From Sclerurus mexicanus (Eukaryota > Chordata > Aves > Passeriformes > Furnariidae), in the NCBI GenBank assembly GCA_013396755.1, contig VWZF01005825.1, positions 132,582 to 196,581 on the forward strand: a stretch of DNA of 64,000 nt. Direction: 5' to 3'. Below, one piece after another: positions 60,906 to 64,000 of the stretch (positions are counted from its first letter, which is position 1; each line of letters starts with the position of its first letter). The position numbers were made by a program, and so were the translations under genes. The notes beneath the pieces are model-generated. The model did not search any database. It worked only from the letters and a program-made list of their open reading frames with translations, and had not been told where the DNA came from.

Positions 60906-63900
60906 TTCTGTAAAAACCTAAGGCATTTAATAACTTATCAGACTTCTTTTAATTTATTTGAATTGAGATTTTTCCATTAGTGTCACAACTTAGGAGTGCC
61001 AAACAGTTTGTAGCTATGAGAATGTAGAGATTAAGACATATTATATTACATACTGCGTTCCTCTTGTTTGTCCAATAAAGCACGTGTAAGTTTTTTGTTC
61101 CAATGAAGTTTTATTTATTTAAACTGAAAAAAAAGTTGTTTCAATTCTTTCTGTAAAGTTAAAGAAAATAATGTTGTGTTTTTAAGGAAAGTATTTTGTT
61201 CTGGAATTTTAATGGTTTAATAACAGCAATGGTACCAGCTGTCCCTTTCTTCAGTACACTGGAGAATGAACTGAAATTGTTGCATTCTGTACTTGGAACA
61301 GCAAACCATCAGTGTGTTGTGAAGGAGGGACTTTTATCACTCACTTATTGATTGACTAAACAGTATGAGTTATTCTGATGAAATATCTGGTTTCCTTAGC
61401 ATTCATATTATGTATATGATTTAGTTTAATATGTTATTTTTTTATCATAACATGCATACACAATATTGTAAATTAAAGTAATTGAATTAACACAGTGAAA
61501 ATTTTGGCACATCTTAGTTTCACAAACTAAGAGATCGCTGTGTGTACTTTTTGGTTTTGTATGTGCCACTGTAAAAGCAAATAATTGAGACTCATTATCA
61601 GAGCTACATGCTAGAAGTTGATTAAAAATGTGTTTTATGAGTTTCATTCAGTCGATATTTAGGAGAGTAGCTTGAATTTAGCCTGATCCTGTCTTTTAGA
61701 TCTTTCTTATGCTCTGTCATATTTAATTTCTAGTGATGTCCTTCTGGTTCTAAGTTACTATGCTAAGGCTTTTGGGGGACAGAGACCTCCTCTGTCATCT
61801 TGTTTCAGTTCCATCTTTTGATGTAGGCAAAGACAGTGTCACAGAGTTCACTGAACAAAACCAATTCCTTTTTGCTGTAAACATATATGGGAAATACAAT
61901 TATATGGAAACATTATATGTCATATTTTTAATATGAGATTTAGTAAGATTTTCAATGCCAGACCTTTGTGATAAAAATATTACCAATCAGTACATATCCA
62001 TGACATACCTTAGCCTTTATGAACTGGTATATATTGAAAAATATTCTGACAAACTGTAGTTCATATTCACCACAACAATCTTTTGAGAGCCATTACTAAA
62101 TATTAGAAAGTACATGTGGAAACATATTTGTAACACAGTATACAGTGTGTGATGTCTAGGTAACATAATTGGTGTGGGCACACAGCGTTTGACTTCTAGT
62201 TGGAGGACCGCTAGTTAAAGGAAGACAGAAGTTTTGAGACCAGCGGAAACAATGCCAATGGTTTTTCTTTGAACCTGTATATAGGAATGAACTGCTTGGG
62301 GTATCAAGATAGAGAGGTATGAGAGAAGAGCCACTCTGAATGATTCCTGCAGGAGGAGTTGGCAGGTTTCAACCCACCGTCTTCCTGATTTCTGTATTCT
62401 TCCTCTGACATTTACTGACTTCATCAGTGCCCTTTCTATCTGTTGATGTTATTAGTCCTGCTACACCAACACAGAGTCAATAAATCAATTTGTAGCAGCT
62501 AAAACCCCTTTAATTTGAATGCTGCATTAATACCCTAGTTTGTAAAGTCAGCTTGTAATAGTATTAGATCCACCAGGGCTAAATACTGTGTGGGATGCTG
62601 AACATCAAGCAAGGTTGAGTGTTATTCAGTGGTAGGTACTTTAAAGCTTGTAAATTCAGTACTAACTTTACAGAGATATCAACAGTTTTGTTTTATTTAT
62701 AACTGACTGAAGTTGGTTTTTTTGTTTTGTTTTGTTTTTTTTCTGGTATGCCAAAATAGCCATGTACTTATTTGATTTGTCTTCCTTTGAGAGGGATGGT
62801 AGCTGGAGTATGAACTATTAAATAAAACTAATGGAGTGAGAGTCTGGTGTAGTGTATGGATGAACAGCTGCAAAAAACTAATAAAAAGACAAAATGGTCC
62901 TCAGGAGTTGTCATGGTGAAATATGGAAAAGGAGCGTATCTCCTGAAAGAGCTTACTTTCTTTCCCACTGCCCATCAAAAACTGCTCACTTAGGTGATGA
63001 TCCTGTCAAGCTACTTTGTGTGGAGAGGCATATACTATTTCTAGCACTGATTTTTCCAGCTTAATAGTTGCAGTTGAAGCCTGTGATATATCTCCTGATA
63101 GCAAATGGCAAGAATTTCACCTGCCAGTTGAGAACTACTTGAGAACTTTTACTTGAGTACTTTGTTTGCTGTTGGAAGACAAGAAACAAATTGTGGAAGT
63201 AGGACAGTTGCATGCACTTTCACAGGATTTTTGACATAATCTAAAAATTACTTTCATTTTTGTTTCATACAGAGTGACCATGCTGTAATTTGTTTATCTG
63301 CATAATTAGCATTAAGACTGCGTAATGCACCTTTTCACTCTCCCAGAAACTATAAATAAGAAAGTCTGCTATAGATCAGGAAATGTTGACAGCTCTAAAA
63401 TTTGTTGTCATAGAGCTTCCTTAGACTAGAATAAGGCACTTTGTGTCTTTATTGAAAGCTGGAAATTACCTTTTCTCAATATTTAAATTTCTTGGGAAAC
63501 TATCACAGGAAACAGATTTATATAGAAGTAGACCTCTAAGTATGGGATGGATTGACAGAATCAGCCTAGCAGTATGCAATTCAGTGTTTTATGTGGTGAA
63601 ACTAACTGATGATGCATATTCCCTCTTTTTAAGTTCCTTTCTCTCTCTCTAAGGAGGAGTCTGCATCCAGATGTGCAAAGATGGGCTAATATGTTAACAT
63701 TCAGGCTTAAAAAAAAAAGTAAAAAATAAAAAAAAAGCCTGTCTGCAACTGTTACATCCATGCACTAAGGATTCATCAGCTATACTAGCATAATTCCAAT
63801 AGAGGCATGAGAGTCAAGAGGTTATAAATTGTGTGTAACTTAGAACTGGATGAAAGGAAATAAGGTGCAGGGGACAGAATGGACACACAGGGGCTCACAG

Positions 63901-64000
63901 TGTGAGATCATTGATTCTTCATACGTTTTCATATGTTTACAATGGGAAAAGAAGTATATTTAGGCTTGAAATAAAAGTGCTTGAATAAGCTAGTCATTAG
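60906..64000. other. unique AT-rich sequence to the window end
   Basis: The stretch holds an A-rich tract (63709-63735) and a (TC)n scrap near 63640. A minus-strand open frame at 62215-62424 (VETCQLLLQESFRVALLSYL) has no clear acceptor. Nothing else is recognised. Confidence 0.4.

Noticed and set aside
61426..61647. Minus ORF after a fair acceptor (TCAACTTCTAG)
   Set aside because: No acceptable donor follows and the composition is that of flanking noncoding DNA.
1..64000. CRISPR array, prophage, operon, tRNA/rRNA gene or other prokaryotic system
   Set aside because: No regularly spaced repeats, ribosome-binding sites or closely packed ORFs, and no tRNA T-loop signature was seen. The repeats are vertebrate retroelements.

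Overview
This is AT-rich vertebrate nuclear DNA, almost certainly from a bird. The best evidence is the repeats. There are several CR1 LINE tails ending in the avian ATTCTGTG-type 3' repeat, older CR1/L3-like fragments, a decayed CR1 reverse transcriptase, and two long TG...CA segments that look like solo LTRs of avian endogenous retroviruses. There is no bacterial-style gene organisation: no ribosome-binding sites, operons, phage genes, CRISPR arrays or rRNA/tRNA genes. The ORF lengths are about what chance gives in DNA of this composition.

Layout. 0-8 kb: unique AT-rich DNA with one good CR1 3' end (684-835), a CR1 scrap (3504-3556) and several exon-like ORFs. 8.36-9.37 kb: a GC-richer block interpreted as an old solo LTR. 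9.4-18 kb: unique sequence with a CR1 tail at 11.25-11.42 kb. 18.08-18.66 kb: a clearer 581-bp solo LTR. 18.7-40 kb: mainly unique intron-like or intergenic DNA, with a CpG-dense patch at 23.8-24.24 kb. 40.6-42.35 kb: a cluster of ancient interspersed repeats. 46.5-48.1 kb: a GC-richer segment I could not classify. 49.77-49.89 kb: a well-preserved CR1 tail. 52.5 kb: an older CR1/L3-like piece. 56.2 kb: a strikingly G/T-only tract. 59.9-60.9 kb: about 1 kb of antisense CR1 ORF2 with degenerate RT motifs.

No protein-coding gene was recognised with confidence. Some short ORFs have good splice signals on both sides. On the + strand, three of them (6882-6910, 17369-17456, 20800-20840) have compatible phases, and 59390-59588 would encode a signal-peptide-like N-terminus. 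Comparable candidates exist on the - strand, and some of all these candidates are probably chance. The most economical reading is intron(s) of a large gene, or an intergenic region, carrying old retroelements. No previously undescribed biological system is evident. The leads most worth checking are the exon candidates, the CpG-dense patch and the G/T tract.
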